Below, in pieces: positions 34,233-42,987 of a DNA stretch of 47,901 bases. Made by a program: the position numbers and the translations under genes. The stretch spans positions 1-47,901 of the forward strand of contig CAYWMP010000018.1 in assembly GCA_964459445.1 (NCBI GenBank), given 5' to 3'. A model generated the notes under the pieces. It was given only the letters and a program-made list of their open reading frames with translations, was not told where the DNA came from and did no database searches. The first letter of the stretch is position 1. Each line of letters opens with the position of its first letter. Source of the stretch: CAYWMP01 sp964459445 (GTDB taxonomy: Bacteria; Desulfobacterota; DSM-4660; Desulfatiglandales; HGW-15).

Positions 34233-34961
34233 CTATTCAAGTCTTGAGACAAATCCCTTCACATTCAATTCCCGCTTGAGCCTTAGGTTGTATGACTCCG
34301 CCTCATTTCTTGTATCGAATCTACCACATCTCACGCGATAATATTCCTTTCCATTGATTATGGTCGTGTAAAAATAGGCCGGATATCCTCGGTCTATGAG
34401 ACGGGCGCTCATTTGTTGTGCCTTTGCCTCATCTTCAAGGGATGCCAACTGTACCGTATAATACCCTTCTTTAGCCACAGATTTTATAGGCCGTGATTGA
34501 TTAATTTGAGATGGCTTTTCCACCTGTTTATTCTTTGTCTCAACAACGACCTGCTTGGGCAGTTCGGCCTTTACCTGGGTTTTCTGATCCCCCAAAACGG
34601 ATTTTGACTTTTTCGGCGGCACCCATTTCTTCTTCGCTTCGTCTTTCTTGCTCGAGAGTTCCTCGTAAAAAACAAGCTTGGGATCCGACTTGGCTTTCTT
34701 CTTTTGGATGCCTTCTTGAGACTTATTATGGTTTACAATCGCTTGGAGTCTATTGATCTGACCCCGTAGATCAGCCAAAGACGTTACTGCCTCCGGCAGG
34801 AATCCGCGCCCGACAAGAATTCCCAACACGAAAATCCAGGAAAGGAGGAAAAGCAGGCAAAAGCTCCAAAACGCCACTGAAAGGGCCGTCATTTCGATCT
34901 TGTATTTCTTCCTGACCTTTGCCTTCTTTTTTGATGAGGACCGTGATCCTTTCTTTGCCAT
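34233..34961 (-). CDS. SPOR-domain membrane protein
   Basis: The 242-residue protein has a basic N-terminus, one membrane span (about residues 30-52, LLFLLSWIFVLGILVG), a Lys-rich linker and a C-terminal SPOR domain (about 165-242: YYTVQLASLEDEAKAQQMSA, YYRVRCGRFDTRNEAESYN). SPOR domains bind denuded glycan strands at the division septum, so the protein is a bitopic inner-membrane cell-division or envelope factor, facing the periplasm. It starts 12 bases after argS, a neighbourhood common in related genomes. Confidence 0.9.
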   Translation of the reverse strand: MAKKGSRSSSKKKAKVRKKYKIEMTALSVAFWSFCLLFLLSWIFVLGILVGRGFLPEAVTSLADLRGQINRLQAIVNHNKSQEGIQKKKAKSDPKLVFYEELSSKKDEAKKKWVPPKKSKSVLGDQKTQVKAELPKQVVVETKNKQVEKPSQINQSRPIKSVAKEGYYTVQLASLEDEAKAQQMSARLIDRGYPAYFYTTIINGKEYYRVRCGRFDTRNEAESYNLRLKRELNVKGFVSRLE

Positions 34962-34973
34962 GACCGAAATACC

Positions 34974-36650
34974 CTACATCTTCTCTGGAGCATGAATACC
35001 AAGCAGTCTGAGGCCATTGGCCAAGACAATGCGGACGGCTTCTGCCAAAAAAAGCCTGGCCTGACACAAGGCTTCATCAGATACCACGATGCGATTCGCC
35101 GGCTCTTTATTCCCCAGGTTAAAATACCTGTGAAATAGGGATGCCAGGTTCGTGAGATAATAGGTTAAACGATGGGGCTCGAGATTCTTTGAAACATCTT
35201 CCAAAAGTGGCGGAAATTCGGCCATGGTTCTTATTAGTGTCATTTCCTCGTCCAATGCCAATCTTTGCAACATGTGGTTATCGACTTCTCCAAGCGTAAC
35301 ACCCTCTCCCGCCGCCTTTCTGAAGATGCTGCATATTCTGGCATGGGCATATTGGACATAGTACACGGGATTTTCGCTGTCCTGCTTCTTCACAATATCT
35401 ATATCGAAATCAATGGGGGAGTCATGGTTTTTTGTCAGAAAAACGAACCTCACCGCATCGACGCCTACCTCATCCACGAGTTCCTTCAATGTTACATACT
35501 TACCGGCCCTCTTGGACATTCTGATTTCCTGGCCGCCCCTCCAAAGCTTTACCAACTGAATGAGCAGTGCGGTGAACCAGGTTTCCCCTATGCCATTGGC
35601 TTGCATGGCCGCTTTCATCCGTTGGACATACCCATGGTGGTCAGCGCCCCAGATGTTCACTACCTTTGTGAATCCCCTTTTCCACTTATCAAGGTGATAG
35701 GCGATATCAGAGGCAAAATAGGTATACAGCCCATCGCTTTTTTGGAAGACGCGATCCTTATCATCCCCAAATGAGGAGGTTTTGATCCATACGGCACCGT
35801 CCTTCTCAAAGGTTTTTCCCCTTTTCTTGATGGCCTCCAAAGACTGGTCCAAAAGGCCATTGGCATAGATATCGCTTTCTTTATACCACACATCAAAAGA
35901 GACCCCGAAGTCATCTAGGTCCTTTCGGATCTCTTCAAGCATGATTTCCTTGCCACTCTCTGCAAAAAGACTGATGATCTCATCCGCCGTCATGCTTTCT
36001 AGATCTTTTTTACCGGATATCTCCCCTGCCAAATCAGAGATATAGTCCCCGTAGTAACCGTTTTCCGGGAAGGGATATTCCGGATCGGACATCTGCTTCC
36101 AGCGGCTATAAATGGATTCCCCCAGGAGCCTGATCTGTTGACCCGCATCGTTGATATAAAACTCACGCCCGACTTCGAATCCCGTGAATGAGAGGATCCG
36201 GCACAGCGTATCCCCCAATGCCGCACCGCGTCCATGACCTAAGTGTAAAGGTCCTGTTGGATTGGCGCTCACGAATTCAATCATGATTTTTTCCCCAGCA
36301 CCCAGATCGCTCCGGCCGTAGTCGTCCTTCAGGCTAACAACCGTTTCAAGGAACCTGAACCACTCCTTTTTACTAAGAGTGAAGTTAATAAAGCCCGGTC
36401 CCGCTATTTCAACTTTGTCGATGAAACTTTTGTCTTCATTCAAATGCTTCGCAAGGATTTCTGCAATTGCTCTCGGGGGCCGTTTTTGAGAAGACGCCAA
36501 TGTCATTGGAAGATTGGTTGCAAAATGGCCGTGATCGGGATTATTGGGGATCTCTATGACGTAATTCGGTACTTCAGTATCCAGGAATTGCTTTTCCTCA
36601 ATACATTTTTTTAGTGCTGCCCTAAGAATCCTGTCTAGCTTCTCTCTCAT
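34974..36650 (-). CDS. argS: Arginyl-tRNA synthetase
   Basis: The 558-residue protein is a class I arginyl-tRNA synthetase. The N-terminal Add-1 domain (NYVIEIPNNPDHGHFATNLP) is followed by EFVSANPTGPLHLGHGRGAA with the HIGH-equivalent HLGH. VNIWGADHHGYVQRMKAAM and the KMSKS equivalent EIRMSKRAGKYVTLKEL follow. The C-terminal anticodon-binding (DALR) domain includes YVQYAHARICSIFRKA and ends in LGIHAPEKM, the usual C-terminus. It heads the argS-SPOR operon. Length is normal. Confidence 0.98.
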   Translation of the reverse strand: MREKLDRILRAALKKCIEEKQFLDTEVPNYVIEIPNNPDHGHFATNLPMTLASSQKRPPRAIAEILAKHLNEDKSFIDKVEIAGPGFINFTLSKKEWFRFLETVVSLKDDYGRSDLGAGEKIMIEFVSANPTGPLHLGHGRGAALGDTLCRILSFTGFEVGREFYINDAGQQIRLLGESIYSRWKQMSDPEYPFPENGYYGDYISDLAGEISGKKDLESMTADEIISLFAESGKEIMLEEIRKDLDDFGVSFDVWYKESDIYANGLLDQSLEAIKKRGKTFEKDGAVWIKTSSFGDDKDRVFQKSDGLYTYFASDIAYHLDKWKRGFTKVVNIWGADHHGYVQRMKAAMQANGIGETWFTALLIQLVKLWRGGQEIRMSKRAGKYVTLKELVDEVGVDAVRFVFLTKNHDSPIDFDIDIVKKQDSENPVYYVQYAHARICSIFRKAAGEGVTLGEVDNHMLQRLALDEEMTLIRTMAEFPPLLEDVSKNLEPHRLTYYLTNLASLFHRYFNLGNKEPANRIVVSDEALCQARLFLAEAVRIVLANGLRLLGIHAPEKM

Positions 36651-36670
36651 GATACATGCCTAAACTGATA

Positions 36671-36857
36671 GGTTCCGGGTTCAGTGTTCAGCGCCGCCTC
36701 TGGCCGCCTAAGCGGCCAGTTTGATCAAAAAACTGACTCCAGCGTTGCTTAGTCAGATACGAGAGGTTCAGGGCTTAAAGAATAGCTCTGGGCTGAAAGC
36801 TACGGACTTTGAGCTTTGAGCTATGAGCTGTGAACTTTTCAACCTTGAACGTTGAAC
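36671..36857. repeat. GTTCA-type intergenic repeats, copy 3, with perfect GC hairpin
   Basis: GGTTCCGGGTTCAGTGTTCA begins at 36671. Related units in reverse orientation (AACCTTGAACGTTGAAC) end at 36857, and GAGCTTTGAGCTATGAGCT-type units lie between. Within the region CTGGCCGC (36700-36707) and GCGGCCAG (36712-36719) form a perfect 8-bp stem with a 4-base loop. It lies in the gap upstream of argS and downstream of alr on the minus strand, so it could end alr transcription, although no T run follows. Confidence 0.65.
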
Positions 36858-36860
36858 GGC

Positions 36861-37985
36861 TCAACCCAAGATATAGTCTCTCGTATGTCTTTGTCCCAGG
36901 GAACAGAATACCTCGTAGGATATAGTATCCGCCCAGCGGGCCATGTCGTCACCTGTAATGGCTTCATCGCCTTGACTTCCCAGAAAAACGGCCTCGTCTC
37001 CGGATTTAACGCCCTCTACCCCCGTGACATCGCACAGGGTCATATTCATACACACGCGCCCGATAATGGGGACTTTCTTCCCACCGACCAGGACCTTGCC
37101 TTTGTTTGAGAGGTCTCTGAAGAGTCCGTCGCCATAGCCTGCAGAAAGCACTGCCACGGCCTGTTGTCCCTGGGTGTGATAAGTCCTGCCATAGCTGACC
37201 GGAGTATCATCCGGCAAGGTCTTGACCTGAAGGATTCGGGCCCTGAAGCTCATAGCGGGTTTGAGTTGAACCGGGCTCGAAAAATCCAAAGAAGGCAGCC
37301 CCCCATAGAGCATGATTCCCGGCCTTACCATGTCAAAGTGCGCAGATGGGTAGAGCATCGTCCCCGCACTGTTCGCCAGATTGTTCCAATGGAGTTCGAA
37401 TCCCATGGACCGGGCCCCATCAATGGTCTCTGTAAATTCGTGAATCTGCTTTTCTGTAAAATCCCGGCCCTTTTCATCCGCGGAGGAGAGATGGGAAATC
37501 AACCCCTCCGGATTGAGTTCTGCGAATGTCTTGATGGTTGTCAAAAGATCATAGTATTCGGAAGTCAAGACACCGAGACGTCCCATGCCGGTATCCACCT
37601 TCACCTGTATGTCTACTTTTTTTCCGAGCCTTTTCCCCTCTTCGGCAAAAATCCTTGCCCTTTCAGCATCAAATACGACAGGGATCAAACCATTTTCTAT
37701 GACAGTTTGGGCTTCTTCACGGGCCTGAATGCCGCATAATACGACAATAGGGGATTTTATCCCGTTTGCCCTTAGCATGAGTGCTTCGTGTAGATAGGCT
37801 ACGCCAAAACGATCAACACCATGGGCCGCCAGATTTTCAGCAACTTTTACAATGCCATGTCCATAGGCGTCCGATTTCACAACACCCATAATTTTAGTCT
37901 TTTGACCAGTGATGTTTTTGACCTGGTTGAGATTGTGAATAATGGCAGCAAGATCAATGGTGACGCGGTTTGGCGAAGTACTCAT
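36861..37985 (-). CDS. alr: Alanine racemase
   Basis: The 374-residue protein is a PLP-dependent alanine racemase supplying D-alanine for peptidoglycan. The PLP lysine is Lys37 in VVKSDAYGHGI. The second catalytic residue, Tyr, stands in AVLSAGYGDGL. KVDTGMGRLGV, HWNNLANSAGTM, VRPGIMLYG and RVCMNMTLCDVT are further family motifs. Start ATG 37985 gives the usual N-terminus (VTIDLAAIIHNLN). It is divergent from the DUF2065 gene and may be monocistronic. Confidence 0.97.
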   Translation of the reverse strand: MSTSPNRVTIDLAAIIHNLNQVKNITGQKTKIMGVVKSDAYGHGIVKVAENLAAHGVDRFGVAYLHEALMLRANGIKSPIVVLCGIQAREEAQTVIENGLIPVVFDAERARIFAEEGKRLGKKVDIQVKVDTGMGRLGVLTSEYYDLLTTIKTFAELNPEGLISHLSSADEKGRDFTEKQIHEFTETIDGARSMGFELHWNNLANSAGTMLYPSAHFDMVRPGIMLYGGLPSLDFSSPVQLKPAMSFRARILQVKTLPDDTPVSYGRTYHTQGQQAVAVLSAGYGDGLFRDLSNKGKVLVGGKKVPIIGRVCMNMTLCDVTGVEGVKSGDEAVFLGSQGDEAITGDDMARWADTISYEVFCSLGQRHTRDYILG

Positions 37986-38203
37986 GGTGACGCGCTCCCA
38001 AAGGGATTAAACTTTCAACATTAATCAATATCAGGGTGGTTATCAAGGACATTATGCATAATCCCGGCCTGACTTGGTTGACACGGCTTCAGGGTGGAAT
38101 TAACATACAATTTTCCCGCGATGAATAGAATGCGATGACCCCGGGTTATGAAAAATCTATCTCGGACGGTCAAAAAAACAATCGCTGAGGAACCTCCAAA
38201 CCC

Positions 38204-38389
38204 ATGAAACTGCTTTTATGTCTTTTGGGACTCGTGCTTGTCATAGAGGGCATCCCCTATTTTGCCTTCCCCGACAAAATGAAAAAATGGATGAGCAAAC
38301 TCCAGGAAATTCCTGACAATCAGCTCCGAGTGATGGGCTTTTTGGCCATGTGCATAGGACTGGTTCTTGCCTATTTTTTCAAGGAATAA
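38204..38389 (+). CDS. DUF2065 family small membrane protein
   Basis: The 61-residue protein has two hydrophobic spans (LLLCLLGLVLVIEGIPYFAF and LRVMGFLAMCIGLVLAYF) joined by a short polar loop, the typical DUF2065 layout. The motif EGIPYFAFP and the P-x-LR-x-MG turn are characteristic. Function is unknown. The gene is divergent from alr and 137 bases upstream of queA. Confidence 0.88.
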   Translation: MKLLLCLLGLVLVIEGIPYFAFPDKMKKWMSKLQEIPDNQLRVMGFLAMCIGLVLAYFFKE

Positions 38390-38465
38390 AATCGTTTGAC
38401 TTTGATACCCTTTTTTTTTAAGTTACGCCACTTGAGGCTTGCTTAAAGCCCTTGAACGCGTGCCT

Positions 38466-38517
38466 ATCCAGAAATGGACATTTGGTTCAATTCAATTTCT
38501 GGATGGATACGAACTAA
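38466..38517 (+). promoter_or_regulatory. Stem-loop with possible pseudoknot in the queA leader
   Basis: ATCCAGAAAT (38466-38475) and ATTTCTGGAT (38495-38504) are a perfect 10-bp inverted repeat. Within the 19-base loop TTGGTTC (38482-38488) can pair with GAACTAA (38511-38517) downstream, giving seven pairs with one G-U. That would make an H-type pseudoknot ending 9 bases before the queA ATG at 38527, close to its weak ribosome binding site. All three connecting loops are 6 bases. PreQ1 riboswitches are H-type pseudoknots, but this does not match their known consensus. Confidence 0.45.
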
Positions 38518-38526
38518 CAGCGCGAG

Positions 38527-39582
38527 ATGTTTGGAATTGAGGACTATGATTACGACCTACCTGAAGATCTTATAGCACAGGTCCCCAATTCGAACCGTGA
38601 CGGTTCCCGTCTCCTCGTTTTGGAACGTCAGAAACAGGCGTTTTCCGACCATTTTTTCTCTGAACTCCCCAGGTGCTTGAAGTCTGGCGATATTCTGGTA
38701 ATCAACAATACCGAAGTCGTACCTGCCAGGCTTTTTGGAAATAAAGAAACCGGCGGGCAGGTTGAGGTTTTGGTTCTGGAACATCCTGATTCTGATGATC
38801 CGGAACCAGATTCGCGTTGGTGCCTTTTGAGATCGTCGAAACGCCCCAAAAGGGGAAGTCGTTTGCTCTTTGAAATGGGTACATTTGGTTTGGTCGAAGA
38901 CCTGGGTGAAAATGGCCTGGTCAAGATTGCCTTCAGCGGACCTCTCTCTGCTGATAGGCTTTTGGCAAAAGCGGGCCGGATGCCTTTGCCCCCCTATATA
39001 AAGAGGGAAAGGGATGATGATAGGGCCCAAATCGACAGAGAGCGTTATCAAACGGTATTCGCTCGTAAAAGAGGGGCCGTGGCAGCGCCCACTGCCGGAC
39101 TTCACTTTTCAAAGGCCTTGGTTGGCACTCTAAAGCAGGGCGGAATTGACCTGGTGGAGTTGACCCTGCACGTGGGACACGGGACCTTCAAACCTGTTAA
39201 AACGAGGGACATAAGAGACCATCAATTGGGGGAGGAGGCCTATACGGTAAGCCCTGACGCAGCCGATGCCATTAACGCTTCGAAGCTAGAGGGCAGGAGG
39301 GTGATTGCTGTCGGTACGACGGTTGTTCGTGTCCTTGAAACCCTGGCTAATGAGAAGGGACTAATCACACCCGGTAAGGGAACGACCGAGCTACTGATTA
39401 CGCCCGGATTCCGGTTTAGGGTGGTAGATGCCTTGGTTACCAATTTTCACCTGCCCAGATCGTCCCTGCTCTTTCTTGTTTCCGCCTTTGCCGGCTTGGA
39501 CCTCGTGAAAAGGGCCTATAACTGGGCCGTGGAGAAAAAATACCGGTTCTATAGTTATGGGGATGCCATGCTCATCATTTGA
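38527..39582 (+). CDS. queA: S-adenosylmethionine:tRNA ribosyltransferase-isomerase
   Basis: The 351-residue protein is QueA, which transfers the ribosyl part of SAM to preQ1 in tRNA to give epoxyqueuosine. Motifs include DYDYDLPEDLIAQVPNSNRD, RDGSRLLVLER, GDILVINNTEVVPARLFGNK, the GAVAAPTAGLHFS segment, LTLHVGHGTFKPVK and the C-terminal RFYSYGDAMLI. It is followed by tgt 54 bases downstream, the standard order. The ribosome binding site is weak (GCGAG), which fits control by the structured leader. Confidence 0.98.
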   Translation: MFGIEDYDYDLPEDLIAQVPNSNRDGSRLLVLERQKQAFSDHFFSELPRCLKSGDILVINNTEVVPARLFGNKETGGQVEVLVLEHPDSDDPEPDSRWCLLRSSKRPKRGSRLLFEMGTFGLVEDLGENGLVKIAFSGPLSADRLLAKAGRMPLPPYIKRERDDDRAQIDRERYQTVFARKRGAVAAPTAGLHFSKALVGTLKQGGIDLVELTLHVGHGTFKPVKTRDIRDHQLGEEAYTVSPDAADAINASKLEGRRVIAVGTTVVRVLETLANEKGLITPGKGTTELLITPGFRFRVVDALVTNFHLPRSSLLFLVSAFAGLDLVKRAYNWAVEKKYRFYSYGDAMLII

Positions 39583-39636
39583 ATTTGCCTCCTTCAGGGG
39601 AGTTCAAAGGAAGAGCCATTTTCTTTTCATTGGGAT

Positions 39637-40752
39637 GTGGGTTTGGAATTCAGGGTACGACATAAATCAAGCACGTCCAGGGCCAGATTGGGCAAACTCC
39701 GGACGCCCCATGGATCAGTTGAAACACCGGTTTTTATGCCTGTGGGCACCCAGGGCTCGGTGAAAGCTGTGTCCCCGGAGGAGATGAAGACCTTAGGAAT
39801 CAACATTCTCCTTGGCAACACCTATCACCTCTATTTGAGACCGGGACATGAGATAGTAAAAGGGCTTGGCGGACTCCATCGTTTTATGAATTGGTCCGGG
39901 GCCATCTTGACCGATAGCGGCGGATTTCAAGTCTACAGCCTGGCTAAACTAAGGACCATAAATGAAGAAGGGGTCACCTTTCAATCGCACCTGGACGGTT
40001 CAAGACATTTCATCGGACCCGAAGAATCCATGGCCATCCAGCAGGCCCTCGGCGCCGATATCATCATGGCATTCGATGAGTGTGCACCTTATCCGGCAAA
40101 TTATGACTATGTCTTGAATTCCGTCAAACTCACAAGCCTTTGGGCGAAAAGATGCATTGAATGCAAGCGTGACAACAATCAAGCCCTGTTCGGCATTGTT
40201 CAGGGCGGCATGTTCGCTGATCTAAGAGAAAAGAGCGCCAAAGAGTTGGTGGATATGGAATTTGACGGTTACGCCCTTGGGGGACTCTCGGTCGGGGAAG
40301 ACAGCAAAATTCGAAACCGAGTTATCGAGGAAACCGTCCCATTTCTCCCTGAGGATAAGCCGGTTTACATTATGGGTGTGGGCAAACCCAAAGACATTAT
40401 CGATGGGGTCTTGGCCGGCGTGGACATGTTCGATTGTGTCCTCCCTACGCGAAATGCGAGAAACGGAACGCTTTTTACCAGCAGGGGCAACCTGACAATA
40501 AAAAACGCCTGCTATAGGGATGACAAAAAACCCCTTGACGACGCGTGTACCTGTTACACATGCTCAAATTTTTCGAGAGCCTATTTGCGCCATCTTTTTA
40601 TGGCCAAAGAGTTGTTGGTTTACCGATTGCTTACAATCCACAACCTTGCCCATTATGCAAGATTGATGGAAGGCATACGGGCTGCCATTCTTGAAGAATC
40701 CCTGGAAAATTTTGTCTGGAACTATTATGAAAGACAAAGACTAAACGTTTAG
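39637..40752 (+). CDS. tgt: Queuine/preQ1 tRNA-guanine transglycosylase
   Basis: The 371-residue protein is bacterial Tgt, which swaps guanine 34 for preQ1 in GUN-anticodon tRNAs. Active-site segments are ILTDSGGFQVYSLAKL, ADIIMAFDECAPYP, FGIVQGGMF and the nucleophile region VDMFDCVLPTRNARNG. The zinc site is CTCYTCSNFSRAYLRHLF. The frame opens at GTG 39637; the next codon but one is TTG, and either may start. It is part of the queA-tgt-yajC-secDF block. Its stop codon lies inside the left arm of a long imperfect inverted repeat. Confidence 0.98.
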   Translation: MGLEFRVRHKSSTSRARLGKLRTPHGSVETPVFMPVGTQGSVKAVSPEEMKTLGINILLGNTYHLYLRPGHEIVKGLGGLHRFMNWSGAILTDSGGFQVYSLAKLRTINEEGVTFQSHLDGSRHFIGPEESMAIQQALGADIIMAFDECAPYPANYDYVLNSVKLTSLWAKRCIECKRDNNQALFGIVQGGMFADLREKSAKELVDMEFDGYALGGLSVGEDSKIRNRVIEETVPFLPEDKPVYIMGVGKPKDIIDGVLAGVDMFDCVLPTRNARNGTLFTSRGNLTIKNACYRDDKKPLDDACTCYTCSNFSRAYLRHLFMAKELLVYRLLTIHNLAHYARLMEGIRAAILEESLENFVWNYYERQRLNV

Positions 40753-40815
40753 CCATAAAGGCACTAAGCCACCAAGATTATATTTACTTTGTGCCTTCGT
40801 GTCTTTGTGGCTAAA
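40748..40815. repeat. Long imperfect inverted repeat between tgt and yajC
   Basis: The left arm (40748-40776, begins TTTAGCCATAAAGGCACTAA) and right arm (40787-40815, ends GTGTCTTTGTGGCTAAA) are inversely complementary at roughly four of five positions with a 10-base gap. The right-arm unit GCCACAAAGACACGAAGGCA is a sequence I recall as a common intergenic repeat in many bacteria. It can form a long hairpin in the message between tgt and yajC. Confidence 0.75.
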
Positions 40816-40861
40816 ATTTAACAATTCAAATAATCAACCATAAAACCATTGGAGGTTTAAC

Positions 40862-41185
40862 ATGAATTTTCTAGCTTATGCTATGGGAGGAGGCACGGGA
40901 GGTGCCGGCGGACAAGGCGGAGGAATTGGCGCCTTTATCCCGCTGATCCTTATGTTCGCCATTTTCTACTTTTTATTGATCAGGCCCCAACAGAAAAAGG
41001 CGAAAGCGCACAGAGAACTGGTCTCCGCCCTGAGAAAAGGAGACAAGGTCGTGAGTTCCGGAGGGCTGCATGGCGTGGTTACCGGATTAACGGATGAGGT
41101 GGTCACCATGGAAATTGCGCCGAAGGTGAGGGTTAAAGTCTCAAGGGGTTCGATTTCCGGGGTATCCAGAAGAGAGGAATCCTAG
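40862..41185 (+). CDS. yajC: Preprotein translocase subunit YajC
   Basis: The 107-residue protein has a Gly-rich N-terminus, one membrane span (FIPLILMFAIFYFLLI) followed by the signature RPQQKKAKAHRELVSALRKG, and a small cytosolic domain (GDKVVSSGGLHGVVTGL). YajC binds SecDF and modulates the SecYEG translocon. GGAGG lies 9 bases upstream of ATG 40862. It precedes secD, the conserved order. Confidence 0.97.
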   Translation: MNFLAYAMGGGTGGAGGQGGGIGAFIPLILMFAIFYFLLIRPQQKKAKAHRELVSALRKGDKVVSSGGLHGVVTGLTDEVVTMEIAPKVRVKVSRGSISGVSRREES

Positions 41186-41205
41186 CCTGTCGGGCTAAAA
41201 TTTTT
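41183..41205 (+). terminator. Weak hairpin plus T run after yajC
   Basis: TAGCC (41183-41187, including the yajC stop) pairs with GGCTA (41193-41197) across a 5-base loop, followed by AAA and five T. It is a short stem and may only attenuate transcription into secD. Confidence 0.35.
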
Positions 41206-41312
41206 CGTTGAATGGGATTGAATATCGATTCAACTATAATGGATTTCTCTTTCTTTATCCTTATGCCTGACAATTGACCATTGACAAATGACGACATACT
41301 AAGGAGTTGATA

Positions 41313-42914
41313 GTGGCAAAAAACTTGGGCTGGCGAGGAGCAATAGCAGGTGTATTAATCTTCCTGGCATTGGTCTATCTGGTCCCATCCATCTCGGGAG
41401 ATCTTCCCGCCTGGTGGTCTAGTCTTCTTCCCAGGGATAAGATAAACCTTGGCCTTGACCTTCAGGGCGGCATGCATCTGGTTTTGGAAGTTGAGTCCCA
41501 AAAGGCCGTCGAAAGTGACCTCGAGAGGGCCGTAGAGAACATTAAGCACGACCTGCGAAAGAAAAAAATCCGTTACCTCGAGCTTAAACGGCAGGGCATT
41601 GACGGCATCAATCTCGTGCTTATGCGGGAAGAGGACAAAGGGGAATTTGAGTTACTGGCCGAAAACAATTACCCGGACTTCAATATGGAGGAAGATGCCG
41701 GTGCGGATGGGGGTCCCGGCTATTTATTCACCATGGATGAAAGGGCCAAGACCCAGCGAATGAAAATGGCGGCCGATCAAGCCCTTGAAACCATAAGAAA
41801 CCGTATTGACCAATTCGGCGTCAGCGAGCCCGATATCCGGCCCCAGGAAAACCACAGAATTCTTATACAACTGCCGGGGATTAAAGACCCTGAGAGGGCC
41901 ATTGATCTTATAGGAAAAACCGCTCTCCTTGAATTCAAACTGGCCGACGATGAAAACAGTCTCGATGAGGCCCTAAAGGGAAACATGCCGCCGGGCAGCG
42001 AGATTCTCTACCAGGCCTCTATAGATTCGAGCACGGGAGGGAAGACAAATATTCCCTTTCTGCTAAAGAAAAGGACGCCCATTACGGGAGAGTACATCAC
42101 GGATGCGAGAGTGGCGATCGATAGCCAGTACAACGAACCCTATGTTTCCCTTTCCTTTGACGCCAAAGGCGCGAGGCTTTTTTCCAGAATAACCGGCGAT
42201 AACGTAGGAAAAAGATTGGCCATCGTGCTCGATAAAAGCGTGTATTCGGCTCCCGTTATCCGAGACAAGATTACCGGCGGCCGAGCACAGATCACCGGTC
42301 GCTTCACGACGGACGAGGCGCGGGATCTGGCCATTGTACTCAGGGCTGGCGCACTCCCTGCACCGGTGAAAATCTTGGAGGAGAGAACGGTCGGCCCATC
42401 CCTTGGGAAAGACTCTATTGACAAAGGATTCAAATCCATGGTCATCGGCGGCTTAGTGGTCATTGGGTTTATGATTCTCTACTATGGGTTATCCGGAGTC
42501 CTTGCCAATATTGCCCTTCTCCTCAACATCGTCTTTATCATGGCCGGGCTCGCCTTTTTTGGGGCCACCCTTACGCTGCCCGGCATTGCCGGCATTATCC
42601 TCACCATTGGTATGGCGGTCGATGCCAATGTTTTAATTTTTGAGCGTATTCGGGAGGAATTGAGGATCGGCAAACCGCCCAGAGCCGCCATTGAAGGAGG
42701 CTATAGCAAGGCTATCGTGACCATTCTCGATGCCAATGTCACCACTTTTATTGCCGCTCTTGTACTTTTTCAGTTTGGTACCGGACCTGTAAGAGGATTT
42801 GCCGTAACCCTGAGTATTGGGATTGTTGCCAGCTTCCTAACGGCCGTATTCATGACAAGAATCGCCTTTGATTACCTCTTCATCAACCGGAGATGGAAAA
42901 GGATAAGTATTTAA
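41313..42914 (+). CDS. secD: Protein translocase subunit SecD
   Basis: The 533-residue protein is SecD, which with SecF uses the proton motive force to pull exported proteins across the membrane. Start GTG 41313 was chosen because AAGGAG (41301-41306) is 6 bases upstream; the frame also allows TTG 41307. Features are the first span, NLGLDLQGGMHLVLEVES, the periplasmic P1 domain, TMKMAADQALETIRNRIDQF-type region, and the later five spans with GMAVDANVLIFERIREELR. Length and motif order are normal. Confidence 0.97.
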   Translation: MAKNLGWRGAIAGVLIFLALVYLVPSISGDLPAWWSSLLPRDKINLGLDLQGGMHLVLEVESQKAVESDLERAVENIKHDLRKKKIRYLELKRQGIDGINLVLMREEDKGEFELLAENNYPDFNMEEDAGADGGPGYLFTMDERAKTQRMKMAADQALETIRNRIDQFGVSEPDIRPQENHRILIQLPGIKDPERAIDLIGKTALLEFKLADDENSLDEALKGNMPPGSEILYQASIDSSTGGKTNIPFLLKKRTPITGEYITDARVAIDSQYNEPYVSLSFDAKGARLFSRITGDNVGKRLAIVLDKSVYSAPVIRDKITGGRAQITGRFTTDEARDLAIVLRAGALPAPVKILEERTVGPSLGKDSIDKGFKSMVIGGLVVIGFMILYYGLSGVLANIALLLNIVFIMAGLAFFGATLTLPGIAGIILTIGMAVDANVLIFERIREELRIGKPPRAAIEGGYSKAIVTILDANVTTFIAALVLFQFGTGPVRGFAVTLSIGIVASFLTAVFMTRIAFDYLFINRRWKRISI

Positions 42915-42987
42915 TGCAGGCCGGTTGATGGTCTATTGCAGGTCGACTGTAAACCGCGACTACTGATAACGCACAACGGAGTTTTTC

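Noticed and set aside
38466..38517. A known class I or II preQ1 riboswitch
   Set aside because: The stem is too long and the conserved A-rich tail and loop bases are absent; only the general pseudoknot topology is similar.
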